A stretch of DNA of 24,161 bases from an uncultured Oscillospiraceae bacterium (GTDB taxonomy: Bacteria; Bacillota; Clostridia; Oscillospirales; Oscillospiraceae), in contig CAKTNS010000043.1 of NCBI GenBank assembly GCA_934589225.1, forward strand, positions 1 through 24,161. The letters run 5' to 3'. Made by a program: the position numbers and the translations under genes. The notes under the pieces are model-generated. The model was not told where the DNA came from. It searched no databases and was given only the letters and a program-made list of their open reading frames with translations. Positions within the stretch are counted from its first letter, which is position 1. Every line of letters starts with the position of its first letter. This document shows positions 1-6,695 of the stretch, piece by piece.

Positions 1-62
1 TACATTCTCAGCTATATTGCATCGTTTTTCAACTGTTTTTCTATTTCAACTCTTGATTGGCA

Positions 63-132
63 TTGACAATTGACAATGGACAATTGGTTTGAGTTGACAG
101 TTGACAGTTTTTCGAATTGACAATTGACAATT
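63..132. repeat. Heptad array 1 (TTGACAR)n
   Basis: Tandem 7-bp units read TTGACAA or TTGACAG, with an occasional GGACA variant. An A-type block comes first, then a G-type block, then another A-type block after a short T-rich spacer. The same two unit types recur at 8295, 8590 (inverted), 12119, 13040 (inverted) and 20165, always at the edge of a non-coding repeat island. I see no coding potential. Bases 1-62 before it are AT-rich and hold nothing I can identify. Confidence 0.85.
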
Positions 133-382
133 CTGCATTTTGGGGCGCAGTCCCGGTTGTCCGCACAGATCAAAAAACGGACGTTTTTAAACCACAACGG
201 TTGAAAAAGCAACCGTGTCAGCGAAACCGTAGGGAACGGCCTATGTGCCGTTCCGGGGGCGTTGCGAAAACAAACCGTGCGGATGAATGGTATCACCCAC
301 TGGTGTGTCTGTAGGGGCGGCAATCTGCCGCCCGCCACGTTCCGAATACAACCCGTGTGGATGAATGGTATCACCTACCGAC
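133..382. repeat. Composite repeat island 1, left part
   Basis: The segment is a non-coding string of modules. A unit of about 95 bp at 133-228 contains AAAAAACGGACG and leads into AGCGAAACC. Next is a hairpin unit GTAGGGAACGGCC...GCCGTTCC at 229-261. A linker ending in GATGAATGGTATCACC follows (about 265-298), then a hairpin unit GTAGGGGCGGCA...TGCCGCCC at 311-340, then the linker again (342-376). The same order is found, reverse-complemented, at 13040-12800. Short ORFs here overlap the palindromes and lack ribosome-binding sites. Confidence 0.75.
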
Positions 383-510
383 ATGTCATCCCGACCGAAA
401 TGAAATGGAGTGGAGGGATCTACTCAAGTGGCAAGCTTTACCTTACGTAGGTTATTTTTGCAACTTGGGTGGATTCCTCCACTCCGCTTCGCTGCGGTCG
501 GAATGACAAT
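383..510. repeat. Fold-back (MITE-like) element, copy 1
   Basis: A 128-bp segment has imperfect inverted ends, ATGTCATCCCGACCG at the left and the complement of ATTGTCATTCCGACCG at the right. Inner arms contain GGAGTGGAGG and CCTCCACTCC. The centre, around CTTTACCTTACGTAGG, is not palindromic, yet it is conserved in the reverse-complement copy at 12574-12703. Shared centre sequence shows the two are homologous copies and not just two unrelated hairpins. There is no ORF and no clear target-site duplication. I infer a small non-autonomous mobile element or a repeat spread with its neighbours. Confidence 0.7.
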
Positions 511-721
511 ATCGGAGCGCTCCTACGGATTCGCCCATTGTTCCCACAATGCTTCACGCTGCCCCGCGGGAGCCTCATCAGTCTCGCCCAAGGGCGAGCC
601 AGCTTCCCCACGGGGGAAGCTTTTGTACCGTGCGGGGCAGGCCTTCGTTTGAATTTTCCGTTGTTATAACCGGAACGTCCCCGGAACGGCACACAGGCCG
701 TTCCCTACGGTTTCGCTGATG
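511..721. repeat. Repeat module shared with island 4
   Basis: This stretch is colinear with 20607-20793. Both contain CTACGGATTCGCC, then TGTTCC, TTCACGCTGCCCCGCGG, a palindrome around CTCGCCCA/GGCGAGCC and another around CTTCCCC/GGGAAGC. A less similar spacer follows, then GGAACGGCACACAGGCC and TCCCTACGGTTTCGCTG. The last part is the reverse complement of the GTAGGGAACGG hairpin unit at 229-261. I see no gene. Confidence 0.7.
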
Positions 722-726
722 GGTGG

Positions 727-786
727 TACCGTTCAACCGCACAGGTTGTATATGCAACGTGGCGGGCGGCAGATTGCCGCCCCTAC
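727..786. repeat. Inverted linker plus GGGGCGGCA hairpin unit
   Basis: This is the reverse complement of the linker and hairpin pair at 311-376: GTTCAACCGCACAGGTTG followed by ACGTGGCGGGCGGCAG and GCCGCCCCTAC. It closes island 1 on the right. From 787 to 865 I see only a degenerate further linker copy before the promoter. Confidence 0.7.
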
Positions 787-865
787 ATTGCGTATACCAT
801 GTATCGGGTCATACCATTTAACCCCACGTGGGAAATACAGCCTGTGGGGATATGTCAAAAACCTA

Positions 866-893
866 TTGACATTCCCCCAAATCCCGCTATAAT
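866..893 (+). promoter_or_regulatory. Strong sigma-A promoter for leader ORF and methyltransferase
   Basis: TTGACA at 866-871 and TATAAT at 888-893 match the housekeeping consensus exactly, with a 16-bp spacer. Transcription would start near 900, about 20 bases before the leader ORF, so the transcript contains the leader ORF, the terminator at 1035-1075 and the methyltransferase. Confidence 0.85.
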
Positions 894-921
894 GGTGAAA
901 AAATCCTCAGGAGGTGTGACA

Positions 922-1005
922 ATGGCAAGATGGATTCCCGTAAATAATCTTCAGTCCGGTAACGCATTGTATGGGGCTTGCATTGTCATACACTTTTTAG
1001 GATGA
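922..1005 (+). CDS. 27-residue putative leader peptide
   Basis: A short ORF (begins MARWIPVNNLQSG, ends HFLG) starts with ATG and has an excellent ribosome-binding site, AGGAGGTG, 5-6 bases upstream. It sits directly behind a consensus promoter and ahead of an intrinsic terminator that precedes the methyltransferase. I recognise no family. Its stop TGA lies in the loop of a small hairpin (TAGGA/TCCTA, 998-1010). That hairpin is mutually exclusive with a second one (ATCCT/AGGAT, 1005-1017), an arrangement seen in ribosome-sensing attenuators. I infer a regulatory leader whose translation state affects readthrough. It could instead be a genuine small protein. Confidence 0.6.
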   Translation: MARWIPVNNLQSGNALYGACIVIHFLG

Positions 1006-1034
1006 TCCTATAAGGATTTTCAAAAAAGGAATGG

Positions 1035-1075
1035 GGCGCAGGTTGAACCGAAGGGTTTTCCTGGGCCGCTTTTTT
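1035..1075 (+). terminator. Intrinsic terminator acting as attenuator
   Basis: An outer stem GGCGCAGG (1035-1042) with CCTGGGCC (1060-1067) has one mismatch. An inner stem AACC/GGTT has a GAAG loop. The stem is followed by GC and TTTTTT at 1070-1075. It lies after the leader ORF stop and before the methyltransferase ribosome-binding site at 1082, so it would end the transcript before the gene unless antiterminated. Confidence 0.75.
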
Positions 1076-1096
1076 AATTTCAAGGAGGAATGAACG

Positions 1097-1915
1097 ATGG
1101 ACCCCCAGACCCATTTTATGGAAGGTTTTTCTTATGACAACGATACCCAGCTGGTGCAGGAGATTTACCGCCGATCTGACGAAAGCAGCCGCCTGACCAA
1201 GTCCAAGGCTGCCCGGGTGGAATTTTTGACCAACGTTCGGTACATTGAACGCTACCTGACCCCGGGGGCGAGCATTCTGGATATTGGGGCGGGGACCGGG
1301 GTATACAGCCTCTATTTTTCCCGCCGGGGCTATGGGGTCTCGGCCCTGGAGCTGGCGGACAGCAACATTCAGGCCTTCCGGAGGGAGCTGACGGAGGATG
1401 ACCGCGTGGACCTGGTTCAGGGAAACGCCCTGGATTTAAGCCGGTACCCCGACGGCTCCTTTGACATTGTGCTGCTGTTTGGGCCGCTGTATCATTTGCA
1501 CAGCGAAGGCGATCAGCTCCGGTGTATTCAGGAAGCGAAACGGGTTTGCAAGCCCGGGGGCAAGCTGTTTCTGGCCTTTATTTCCAACGACATGGTGATT
1601 CTCACCATGTTCAGCGAACACCCGGATTATTTTATAAACGGCGACTATGACAAAACCACCTTCCGCTGCGATGATTTTCCCTTCGTCTTCCACACCCTGG
1701 ACGATTGCCGGAGTCTGCTGCGCAAAGAAGGCCTGAAGGTCCTCCACCAGGTGGCCTCCGACGGTGTCAGCGAGCTGATGCAGGCAAAAATCAACGCCAT
1801 GGATGAAGAAAGCTTTGCCCAGTACCTTCGTTTCCATTACTATACCTGCGAAAAGAAAGAGCACCTGGGCAGCTCCAACCACCTGCTGTTTGTGGCAGAG
1901 CCGGAAGAAGCCTAA
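1097..1915 (+). CDS. Class I SAM-dependent methyltransferase
   Basis: A 272-residue protein with a Rossmann-type methyltransferase domain. The SAM-binding motif I, ILDIGAGTGVYS, is at about residues 60-71, the acidic motif II end (ALELAD) follows about 20 residues later, and a motif IV-like stretch FDIVLLFGPLYHL is near residue 130. The substrate cannot be told from sequence; small molecules, tRNA/rRNA or other targets are possible. The start is supported by AAGGAGG ending 8 bases before ATG. The gene is alone on its strand, behind a strong promoter, a leader ORF and an intrinsic terminator, so expression is probably induced by relief of termination. Known genes with that layout include antibiotic-resistance rRNA methyltransferases, but nothing in this protein marks it as one. 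A terminator follows at 1922. Confidence 0.9.
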   Translation: MDPQTHFMEGFSYDNDTQLVQEIYRRSDESSRLTKSKAARVEFLTNVRYIERYLTPGASILDIGAGTGVYSLYFSRRGYGVSALELADSNIQAFRRELTEDDRVDLVQGNALDLSRYPDGSFDIVLLFGPLYHLHSEGDQLRCIQEAKRVCKPGGKLFLAFISNDMVILTMFSEHPDYFINGDYDKTTFRCDDFPFVFHTLDDCRSLLRKEGLKVLHQVASDGVSELMQAKINAMDEESFAQYLRFHYYTCEKKEHLGSSNHLLFVAEPEEA

Positions 1916-1921
1916 AAACAC

Positions 1922-1951
1922 AAAAAGCTTCCCATTTCGGGAAGCTTTTTT
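1922..1951. terminator. Bidirectional intrinsic terminator
   Basis: A perfect stem AAAAAGCTTCCC / GGGAAGCTTTTT with loop ATTTC. The T-run on each strand serves both the methyltransferase (plus) and the MBOAT gene (minus), which converge here. Confidence 0.9.
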
Positions 1952-1954
1952 GCG

Positions 1955-3598
1955 TTAGAAATTGGCGTACATGGGGTCAATGGGCGTGTAGCCCGGGCCG
2001 TAGGCGCCGAAGATGATGATGAAGAGGATCAGGGCGTACCAGATGGCCCAGCGGAGCCAGATGGGGCGGCGGGCGATGGAGGCCCGGAGCCGGGTGCCCC
2101 GCTCTTGCAGGATGCTCACGGCAAAGACGATGACCACCGTCACCGCCACGATGACCAGGTCCCAGATGTCGCAGTTGCAGCAATCCAGCAGGGTGTCCAA
2201 GGCATCCCGGAAGGGGTAATAGACGGAGAAGGGGTTGCCAAAGTCCGTAAAGATCTTGCGGAACATGGTAAAGGCAATGCCCATGCGGTCTGCCCGGAAA
2301 ATGATCTCGCCCAGAACCACCAGGAAGCTGGTGCGCAGCACCTGGAAGACCCGGAAGGGCTTGTTTTCTGGCCCCAAACGGAGCTTTTCATTGACGGTTT
2401 TAAGATAGGGGGCAAAGATGTTCCCCAAAAGGATCAGGACGAAGTGCCACAGGCCGAAGAAAATATAGTGCCAGGCGGAGCCGTGCCACAGACCGTTGCA
2501 GAACCACACCGCAAACAGGGCGATGGACCCGGCGATCAGGGGGCCAAAGTGGTTGCCCAGCTTTTTCCGGGCGGCACCGGTGAGCTTTTTCAGGGGGCCG
2601 GACATGGTCACGGGGTAGAAGATATAGTCCCGGAACCAGGTGCCCAGGGTGATGTGCCACCGGGTCCAGAATTCGGAGATGTTCTTGGAGAAGAAGGGCC
2701 GCTTGAAGTTTTCCGGCATGATGATGCCGAAAATCTGGGCGGTGCCGCAGACCGCGTCCATAGAGCCGGAAAAGTCCATATACAGCTGCACCGTGTAAAG
2801 AATACCGGCCAGCAGGCTCATATACCCGGGATAGCTGCCGGGACTGGCGAAGAGCTCCTCCACAATGGGGTTCAGCCGGTCCGCCACCACCAGCTTTTTC
2901 ATCAGGCCGAAGAGGATGCGCTGCAAGCCCAGGGTCAGGTTTTCATACCGGATGGGCTTGGCCTCCCAGAGGGCCTGGGCGGTCTGGCTGTAGCGGCAGA
3001 TGGGGCCCTCCACAATGGCGGGGAAGAAGCTGAGGAACAGCCCCAGCCGGGGAAGATTTTTGTCGGCCTTCACCGTCTGCCGGTACACATCCACCAGATA
3101 GGAGATGCTTTGCAGGATGAAGAAGCTCAGGCCCAGGGGCTTGACGTAACTCGGGATGGCGAAGCCCGTGCCAAAGAGGGCGTTGACGTTCATCATGAAG
3201 AAGCCGGAGTACTTGAGCACCAGGATGAGGCCCACATGCAGGACCACCGCCAGGGTCAGAACCCACCGGGCTTTTTGGTTGTAGGCCTTTTTGATGGCCT
3301 TCCGGTCCGGCTTTTCCGCCGCCTTTACCGCTCCGTCCCGGCGGGCAAAGATGTTCTGCATCCAGAGCCCGAAGCCGTAAATGGCCAGTACGGACAGCAG
3401 AAGATAGCCAATATAGGGTCCGCTGATCAGCCAGTAAAAGCCGCAGCTCAAAAGCAGCAGGCCGTAATTTTTCCACTTGTTCGGGGTCAGTCCGTAGAAG
3501 ACCACCGCCAGAGGGAGAAACAGGCCCAAATAGCTGACGGAGAAAAAAGCTGACAGGTCCGGATAGGCACCGGCATAAAGCCGGGTCAGCAATTGCAT
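1955..3598 (-). CDS. MBOAT-family membrane O-acyltransferase (AlgI/DltB-like)
   Basis: A 547-residue polytopic membrane protein. MBOAT signatures are clear: FWTRWHITLGTWFRDYIFYP near residue 310 and NGLWHGSAWHYIFFGLWH near residue 370, the latter carrying the His conserved as catalytic in the family. N-terminal hydrophobic segments (about 20-80) and two C-terminal ones (about 480-535) make it longer than typical DltB (about 400) and closer to AlgI size. MBOAT enzymes of this type move an acyl group from an intracellular carrier protein or thioester to an extracellular acceptor. It is the last gene of the operon, 15 bases after the carrier protein, with a GGGGAG ribosome-binding site. No DltD, AlgJ or AlgX-type partner is in the window. 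Family call is sure; substrate is inferred. Confidence 0.93.
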   Translation of the reverse strand: MQLLTRLYAGAYPDLSAFFSVSYLGLFLPLAVVFYGLTPNKWKNYGLLLLSCGFYWLISGPYIGYLLLSVLAIYGFGLWMQNIFARRDGAVKAAEKPDRKAIKKAYNQKARWVLTLAVVLHVGLILVLKYSGFFMMNVNALFGTGFAIPSYVKPLGLSFFILQSISYLVDVYRQTVKADKNLPRLGLFLSFFPAIVEGPICRYSQTAQALWEAKPIRYENLTLGLQRILFGLMKKLVVADRLNPIVEELFASPGSYPGYMSLLAGILYTVQLYMDFSGSMDAVCGTAQIFGIIMPENFKRPFFSKNISEFWTRWHITLGTWFRDYIFYPVTMSGPLKKLTGAARKKLGNHFGPLIAGSIALFAVWFCNGLWHGSAWHYIFFGLWHFVLILLGNIFAPYLKTVNEKLRLGPENKPFRVFQVLRTSFLVVLGEIIFRADRMGIAFTMFRKIFTDFGNPFSVYYPFRDALDTLLDCCNCDIWDLVIVAVTVVIVFAVSILQERGTRLRASIARRPIWLRWAIWYALILFIIIFGAYGPGYTPIDPMYANF

Positions 3599-3613
3599 GA
3601 AGCTTCTCCCCGC

Positions 3614-3841
3614 TTAGTCTTCCTGGAGCCGCTGGATCATCTCCATCATGGCTTCGGCGGAATTGAAGTTGGCGGGAATGATCTCCACGGCGGGAACGGT
3701 GATGTCAAAGGTATCCTCCAGCTCGGCCACCAGAGAGATGATGGACAGGGAGTCCAGCAGGTGGTCGTCGATCAGGTGGGTCTCCCGCTCAAAGTCTACG
3801 CCGGGCTGAATGTCGTTGAGGATCTCCAATAGTTCTTCCAT
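3614..3841 (-). CDS. Acyl/aminoacyl carrier protein (DltC-like)
   Basis: A 75-residue acidic four-helix carrier protein. The phosphopantetheine site is DSL with Ser31 (context LLDSLSIISLV), near the start of helix 2 as expected. The ATG at 3841 has AGGA about 10 bases upstream; an upstream TTG extension has no ribosome-binding site and was not used. The gene lies 43 bases after the decarboxylase and 15 bases before the MBOAT gene. By analogy with DltC, the adenylating enzyme would load it with an amino acid as a thioester and the MBOAT protein would take the acyl group from it. A fatty-acid ACP role is less likely because no fatty-acid genes are near. Confidence 0.88.
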   Translation of the reverse strand: MEELLEILNDIQPGVDFERETHLIDDHLLDSLSIISLVAELEDTFDITVPAVEIIPANFNSAEAMMEMIQRLQED

Positions 3842-3884
3842 AGTGTGTGTTTCCTTTCTGTAATTCAAAAATTGTTCTCTTCTT

Positions 3885-5036
3885 TTATTGCTGCCGGGGC
3901 ATATTCCAGGGATAGGTCTCGGTGGTTTCCCGGGCCAGGGTCAGGCCGCCCCGGGTGTCCCGGATGTATACCGCCGGAAGATCCCGGCTTAAAAACAGGG
4001 CAATGCCCTCGGTGACGCAGTAGGCGCCAGTGTTGGGGAAGCACAGGGTGTCCCCGATTTCCACCGGAGGCAGGGGCAGGGACTTCACCATAATGTCATT
4101 CATGGAGCACAGGCTGCCGCAGAGGTTCCACTCCGCCACGGGGGGCTCTTCCTCTTTCCCCACCAGGGTGACTTTGGGCAGCTTCATGCCCATATATTGG
4201 CCGAAATAGACCATCTGGTGCATGCCGCCATCCAGAATCAGGTAGTTCTGACCGTGGTTGGTCTTTTTGTCCGCCACGTGGGTGTAGTAGGTGCCGCAGC
4301 TGGCGGCAATGGACCGGCCCAGCTCCAATGTCACTTCCCCCTGCCAGGTCATTTCCTCCAGCAGCTGCCGAAGGCCCGTGATCAGGGGCTCCTCCTCCAG
4401 GTCTTCCCCAAAGTAGCTCACGGGGAAGCCGGGGCCGTATTCCAGCTCCGGGCTCCGGTAGCCGTAGTCCTGCTCCAAGGCCCCCAGCAGGTCATCCAGC
4501 TGCAAAATTTCCCGGCGGAGCTTTTTAAGAGAGGTTTTCTGGGTGCCGGAAAAGAACTGAATGCCCCGGAATTCCAGCCCTTGGTACTGTTCCCGATTTT
4601 TGATCAGCTCCTCGATCTCCTGCCGGTTGATGCCAAACTGGCTGTCGTTGGTCAGCCGCAGAAGGATGGAGAGCTTTTTGTCATATTTCCGGGAAAGCCG
4701 GTCCAGCAGTTCAAACTGGGTCAGGGACTCTACGGTGTAAATCCGCCCTTCTGTATGGGCCACCAGCTTTTCAATAAAGGCGGGGGTCTTGTTGATGCCG
4801 GAGATCACGGTGATCTTGGGGTCCACCCCCAGGGCATCGCAGATTTCGCTTTCTCCCGGAGAGCAGATTTCCAGCCGCGCGGCCTTCCCCAGGGTGCCTT
4901 GCACCAGAAAGGGGTTTGCTTTGATGGCATAGGCCAGGGCGATTTTCTCCCCCAGCAGGCTCCGGAGGAACTCCAGCCGCTTGGCCAGAATGCCGTAGTC
5001 GAAAACATAATAGGCGGTATCTTGCAGCTGTTCCAT
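3885..5036 (-). CDS. Fold-type III PLP-dependent amino acid decarboxylase (Orn/DAP/Arg-like)
   Basis: A 383-residue protein of the alanine-racemase-fold decarboxylase family. The PLP lysine is Lys39 in AYAIKANP. Further family marks are FFSGTQ (about 170), EYGPGFPVSY in the glycine-rich phosphate-binding loop, ELGRSIAASCGTY, the catalytic CGSLCSMNDIM motif with Cys and Asp, and GAYC near the C-terminus. All key residues appear intact. The ATG abuts the stop of the adenylation gene (TAAATG), with GGAGG inside that gene, so translation is coupled. Its place between ligase and carrier protein recalls BtrK, which decarboxylates a glutamyl group on the BtrI carrier. The substrate here, free or carrier-bound, is unknown. 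A lone biosynthetic diaminopimelate or ornithine decarboxylase is less likely given this context. Confidence 0.88.
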   Translation of the reverse strand: MEQLQDTAYYVFDYGILAKRLEFLRSLLGEKIALAYAIKANPFLVQGTLGKAARLEICSPGESEICDALGVDPKITVISGINKTPAFIEKLVAHTEGRIYTVESLTQFELLDRLSRKYDKKLSILLRLTNDSQFGINRQEIEELIKNREQYQGLEFRGIQFFSGTQKTSLKKLRREILQLDDLLGALEQDYGYRSPELEYGPGFPVSYFGEDLEEEPLITGLRQLLEEMTWQGEVTLELGRSIAASCGTYYTHVADKKTNHGQNYLILDGGMHQMVYFGQYMGMKLPKVTLVGKEEEPPVAEWNLCGSLCSMNDIMVKSLPLPPVEIGDTLCFPNTGAYCVTEGIALFLSRDLPAVYIRDTRGGLTLARETTETYPWNMPRQQ

Positions 5037-6548
5037 TTATCTGCCTCCTACCAGGGCGGCCAGGGCCTTCCGGTCAATTTTGCCATTTTTGTTCAGAGGC
5101 ATGGCCTCCACCTGCCGCAGAATTCCCGGGACCATAAAGCCCGGCAGCTCCCGCTTCATAATGGCGTGGAGCTCTTCTTTTTCAATGGTGCCGGTGTAGA
5201 AGCCCTTCAGGCGGCTGCGCTTTTCGTCGAAGAGGCAGCAGGCCCGCTCCACCCCGGCAATGGCGTTCATTTCCCGCTCGATCTCTTCCAACTCGATGCG
5301 GTGGCCCATATACTTGATCTGGAAGTCCTTCCGGCCGGAGAAAACCAGCTCTCCCTGTTCATTGAACTTGCCCAAATCGCCGGTGCGGTAGATGCGCTCC
5401 GGATAGTTGGGATTTAAGGGGTTCTGGGTAAAGTGGGCGGCGTTTTGCTCCGGGCAGCGGTAATAGCCCAGGGCCAGGGCCGTGCCCCGGACGCAGATCT
5501 CGCCCTCTTGGCCTTGCTCCGTGACCTCCCGGTCCTCCCCGTCCAGCAGGAACACATGCTCATTGGGGAAGGGGATGCCGATGGGAATTCCGGCGGCGTA
5601 ATCCGCCTGGGGGTCCAGGATGTGATAGGTACAGTTGCAGGTGATCTCCGTGGGGCCGTAGAGGTTTACATACAGGGCCTGGGGCAGGTGCTTTCTAAAT
5701 TCTTTCAGGGCCTTCAGAGGCATGACCTCTCCGGAGAACAGGATTTTATCAATGGTTTCCGGGGTCTTGTAGTCCAGGGCGTGGAAGCCGGTGATGAGAC
5801 ACAGGGCCGACACCGCCCAAACAAGCGTCGTGGCCTTCTTCCGGCACAGGAAATCGATGAGCTCCGTAGGCCGGGAGAACAGGGTCCGGGGCACCACCGC
5901 CAGGGTGGCACCCACCTTCATGGCGGAGTAAATATCTTTTACCGACACGTCAAAATCAAAGGGTGCCTGGTTGGCGATGACATCCGCCTGGGTGATGTGG
6001 AACAGCTCCGTAAAGCAGTCGATAAAGTCCAGCACGCTGCGGCTGCACACCACAATGCCCTTGGGCACCCCGGTGGAGCCGGAGGTGAAGTTTATATAGA
6101 GGGGGTCCGTATCAATGGTCCGGGCCTGAATGGCGGCCAGGGCTTCCCCGTCTTCCTCCTCCTGGGCCAGGTCTTCAAAGCAGCACAGGTTCCGCCCCGG
6201 GAAAATTTCCTCTGCCTGGGGCAACAGCTCCCGACAGGTGACGATCACCGGGGGCTCCAGCTGCTCCACGATCTGCGCCAGCCGGGAGCCGGGAAGCTCG
6301 GTGTTCAGCACCGAGTAAAAGCATCCCGCCCACTGCACCCCAAAAAAGGCCGCCACAGCATCGGCGTTCTTCTCCATATAAATACCAATGGCCTGTCCCC
6401 GCCCGGTGATTCTTGCCAAAGCCGACCCAACCCGGCGGCTGAGACCGTAAAATTCCCGGTAGGTATAGCTCCGGCAGTCATCGGTCACGGCACATTTTTC
6501 AGGATACCGGCCATAGCTGTCTTCCAGATACCGCAGCACGTTTTCCAT
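5037..6548 (-). CDS. Amino acid adenylating enzyme (DltA-like AMP-binding ligase)
   Basis: A 503-residue ANL-superfamily ligase with core motifs in order: FTSGSTGVPKG (A3), NLYGPTE (A5), YRTGDLG (A7), GRKDFQIKYMGHRIEL (A8), and the A10 lysine in PLNKNGKIDRKAL near the end. Length and A8 fit stand-alone amino acid activating enzymes such as DltA. It would form aminoacyl-AMP and load the carrier protein encoded two genes downstream. The start at 6548 has GAGGGA 6-7 bases upstream; 25 further in-frame residues upstream lack a ribosome-binding site. It heads the operon behind a near-perfect promoter. D-alanine cannot be assumed, because the adjacent decarboxylase suggests a different or processed amino acid. 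Confidence 0.9.
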   Translation of the reverse strand: MENVLRYLEDSYGRYPEKCAVTDDCRSYTYREFYGLSRRVGSALARITGRGQAIGIYMEKNADAVAAFFGVQWAGCFYSVLNTELPGSRLAQIVEQLEPPVIVTCRELLPQAEEIFPGRNLCCFEDLAQEEEDGEALAAIQARTIDTDPLYINFTSGSTGVPKGIVVCSRSVLDFIDCFTELFHITQADVIANQAPFDFDVSVKDIYSAMKVGATLAVVPRTLFSRPTELIDFLCRKKATTLVWAVSALCLITGFHALDYKTPETIDKILFSGEVMPLKALKEFRKHLPQALYVNLYGPTEITCNCTYHILDPQADYAAGIPIGIPFPNEHVFLLDGEDREVTEQGQEGEICVRGTALALGYYRCPEQNAAHFTQNPLNPNYPERIYRTGDLGKFNEQGELVFSGRKDFQIKYMGHRIELEEIEREMNAIAGVERACCLFDEKRSRLKGFYTGTIEKEELHAIMKRELPGFMVPGILRQVEAMPLNKNGKIDRKALAALVGGR

Positions 6549-6594
6549 AATGCTTCCCTCGTTTCTCCAAGATAGGCATAAAATTTCTTTTAAC

Positions 6595-6623
6595 ATTATA
6601 GCAAAGCCCCAGAACCGTGTCAA
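6595..6623 (-). promoter_or_regulatory. Promoter of the adenylation-decarboxylase-ACP-MBOAT operon
   Basis: On the minus strand, TTGACA (6623-6618) and TATAAT (6600-6595) are separated by exactly 17 bases, a full consensus. The 5' leader is about 40 bases. Transcription is separated from glyS by the terminator at 6659-6695. Confidence 0.88.
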
Positions 6624-6658
6624 TGCAGAAAACGGCGGCAGATTGGTTCATTCCACAC

Positions 6659-6695
6659 AAAAAATCCCCCGGCTGAGGGCCGGGGGAAAGATTTT
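6659..6695 (-). terminator. Intrinsic terminator of glyS
   Basis: On the minus strand, a 9-bp stem TCCCCCGGC / GCCGGGGGA with a 5-base loop is followed by a run of T, beginning directly after the glyS stop codon. An A-run on the other side gives some symmetry. Confidence 0.92.

Noticed and set aside
63..135. CRISPR array
   Set aside because: Units are 7 bp with no unique spacers of constant length, and no cas gene is in the window. The hairpin units elsewhere are dispersed and not regularly spaced.
117..690. Several short open frames in repeat island 1
   Set aside because: They overlap palindromic repeats in both directions, have no ribosome-binding sites and encode low-complexity sequence.
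2105..3553. A 482-codon plus-strand frame opposite the MBOAT gene
   Set aside because: The MBOAT motifs on the minus strand are clear; this frame is rich in Gln, Gly, His and Glu without any motif.
1955..6548. Classical dlt operon for D-alanylation of teichoic acids
   Set aside because: There is no DltD and no DltX, an additional PLP decarboxylase sits between ligase and carrier, and the MBOAT protein is AlgI-sized. I keep only the looser 'Dlt-like' description.
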